NCBI GenBank assembly: GCA_009843565.1
Contig: VYDF01000161.1
Span: 1-7,476 of the forward strand
DNA length: 7,476 bases
Direction of reading: 5' to 3'
Source of the DNA: Acidimicrobiia bacterium
Lineage (GTDB): Bacteria > Actinomycetota > Acidimicrobiia > Acidimicrobiales > Bin134
Shown here piece after piece: positions 6,470-7,476 of the stretch. The notes beneath the pieces were generated by a model. That model was not told the origin of the DNA and did no database searches. It saw only the letters and a program-made list of their open reading frames with translations. Both the position numbers and the translations under genes were made by a program. Numbering within the stretch: the first letter of the stretch is position 1; each line of letters begins with the position of its first letter.

Positions 6470-7476
6470 TCAGGCCGCGGACTCGGTTTCCAGCTCCGCG
6501 GTCACCGACAGCTCCGCACCCACCGCGACGAGCAGCTCTCGGCACCTACCGGCGTCGGCCACGTCGTCGACCACCTGCTCCAAGAGGGCCAGCCGCTCGG
6601 CGGTGTCGGTGACGGTGGCGGTGGTGACCACGGTGGCCAAGCGCACCTTGGCGTCGCTTTTGATGCGGCGGATCTCCCGCAAGGCGTCGGCTGCCACTGC
6701 GGCGGCCTCGGGGTTCACGTCGCCGGCCGCGGCCCGAAGTTCTGCCCCGGCGGGCCAGGCGGCTCGGTGGACCGAGCCCTGTTGCCACCAAGACCACACC
6801 TCTTCGGTGACATAGGGCAGGAAGGGGGCGAACAGCTTGAGGTAGGCGGTGAGGGCGGTCTCCAGGGTGTAGCGGGCCGACTCGCCCGCGGGCCCGCCCC
6901 GGCCGCCGTAGGCCCGGTTCTTCACCAGCTCCAGATAGTCATCGGTGAACGACCAGAACGACGCCTCGGTGCTCTCCAGGGCTCGGGCGTAGTCGCCTTT
7001 GTCGAAGGCGGCGGTGGCGTCGTCGATGAGGTCGGCCAAATGAGAGAGCAGAGCCCGGTCGAGGGTATCGGTGGCCTGGGCATTGCTGGCGGGCTCTTGG
7101 CCGAGCACGAATCGGCTGGCGTTGAGGATCTTCACCGCCAAGCGCCGCCCCACCTTCATCTGGCCTTCCTCGAAGGCGGTGTCGGTGCCGGGTCGTCCCG
7201 ACGACGCCCAGTAGCGGAGGGCGTCGGCGCCGAAGGCCTCTAGGGTGTCCATAGGGGTGACCACGTTGCCCTTCGACTTGGACATCTTCTTGCGGTCGGG
7301 GTCGAGCACCCAGCCGGAGATGGCCGCGGTGGACCACGGCAGCCCGTCGTGCTCGAAGTGGGCCCGGGTCACGGTGGCAAACAGCCAGGTGCGGATGATC
7401 TCGTGGGCCTGGGGACGGAGATCCATGGGGAAGGTGCGCTCGAACAGGTCGGGGTCGTCCTCCCAGTAGCAGGCGA
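6470..7476 (-). CDS. valS: Valyl-tRNA synthetase, C-terminal part (5' end outside window)
   Basis: The last 334 codons of a class I aminoacyl-tRNA synthetase that charges tRNA-Val. The frame runs off the right edge, beginning ACYWEDDPDLFERTFP before MDLRPQAHEIIRTW; the HIGH motif and editing domain lie outside. KMSKS is intact (DRKKMSKSKGNVV, codons at 7274-7288), and RYWASSGRPGTDTAF with GQMKVGRRL is characteristic of ValS rather than IleS or LeuS. The helical anticodon-binding domain follows, including FWSFTDDYLELVKNRAYG and LKLFAPFLPYVTEEVW. The protein ends at SVTAELETESAA with no charged heptad region, so the C-terminal coiled coil found in E. coli and Thermus ValS seems to be absent. 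This is known in some ValS lineages and need not mean truncation. modA starts one base after the stop codon. Confidence 0.93.
   Translation of the reverse strand, partial: ACYWEDDPDLFERTFPMDLRPQAHEIIRTWLFATVTRAHFEHDGLPWSTAAISGWVLDPDRKKMSKSKGNVVTPMDTLEAFGADALRYWASSGRPGTDTAFEEGQMKVGRRLAVKILNASRFVLGQEPASNAQATDTLDRALLSHLADLIDDATAAFDKGDYARALESTEASFWSFTDDYLELVKNRAYGGRGGPAGESARYTLETALTAYLKLFAPFLPYVTEEVWSWWQQGSVHRAAWPAGAELRAAAGDVNPEAAAVAADALREIRRIKSDAKVRLATVVTTATVTDTAERLALLEQVVDDVADAGRCRELLVAVGAELSVTAELETESAA

Noticed and set aside
6440..6500. Molybdenum cofactor riboswitch upstream of modA
   Set aside because: There is a single intergenic base and the flanking sequence codes for ValS and ModA. No leader RNA can fit between the genes.
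5954..7243. Plus-strand open frame of about 430 codons opposite modA and valS
   Set aside because: Ser/Thr/Ala-rich then Gly-rich translation with no family resemblance. It is a shadow of the real genes.

Overview
This GC-rich window is compact and carries six protein genes, all read leftward (minus strand). In transcription order, right to left, they are: the 3' part of valS (valyl-tRNA synthetase), modA, modB and modC (molybdate ABC transporter), a gap of about 155 bp with promoter-like signals, then nrdA and nrdB (class Ia ribonucleotide reductase). The left edge is a noncoding stretch of 178 bp with a strong inverted repeat and a short phased repeat.

The GC-rich codons, the ModC C-terminal domain and the ValS sequence style suggest a high-GC actinobacterium. 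NrdAB, rather than the NrdEF/NrdI/NrdH set common in mycobacteria and corynebacteria, would fit a lineage such as Acidimicrobiia. This assignment is inference from remembered family features and was not tested by any search.

Layout. valS (from the right edge to 6470) is followed after a single base by modA. modA/modB and modB/modC each overlap by 4 bp (ATGA), so valS-modABC looks like one translationally coupled transcription unit. ModA is the periplasmic-side (lipoprotein) molybdate binder, ModB the membrane channel and ModC the ATPase with a C-terminal TOBE/Mop-like regulatory domain. Together they import molybdate for molybdenum-cofactor enzymes encoded elsewhere. No mod promoter or Moco riboswitch can fit in the 1-nt valS/modA gap.

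nrdA has its own AT-rich promoter region (about 3739-3774), an inverted repeat overlapping the -35 area and a G-rich ribosome binding site. nrdA and nrdB overlap by one base (TAATG). All residues for the radical chain are visible: the NrdB di-iron ligands and tyrosyl radical, the NrdB C-terminal tyrosine, the two stacked NrdA tyrosines, and the NrdA active-site and C-terminal cysteines. The pair makes deoxyribonucleotides from ribonucleoside diphosphates. Downstream of nrdB lie an 11-bp perfect stem-loop and, at the window edge, 10-bp phased repeats that may control a gene beginning to the left.

I see no undescribed multi-gene system here. The content is housekeeping plus a known transporter. 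The most interesting points are the valS-mod linkage and the two noncoding control regions.
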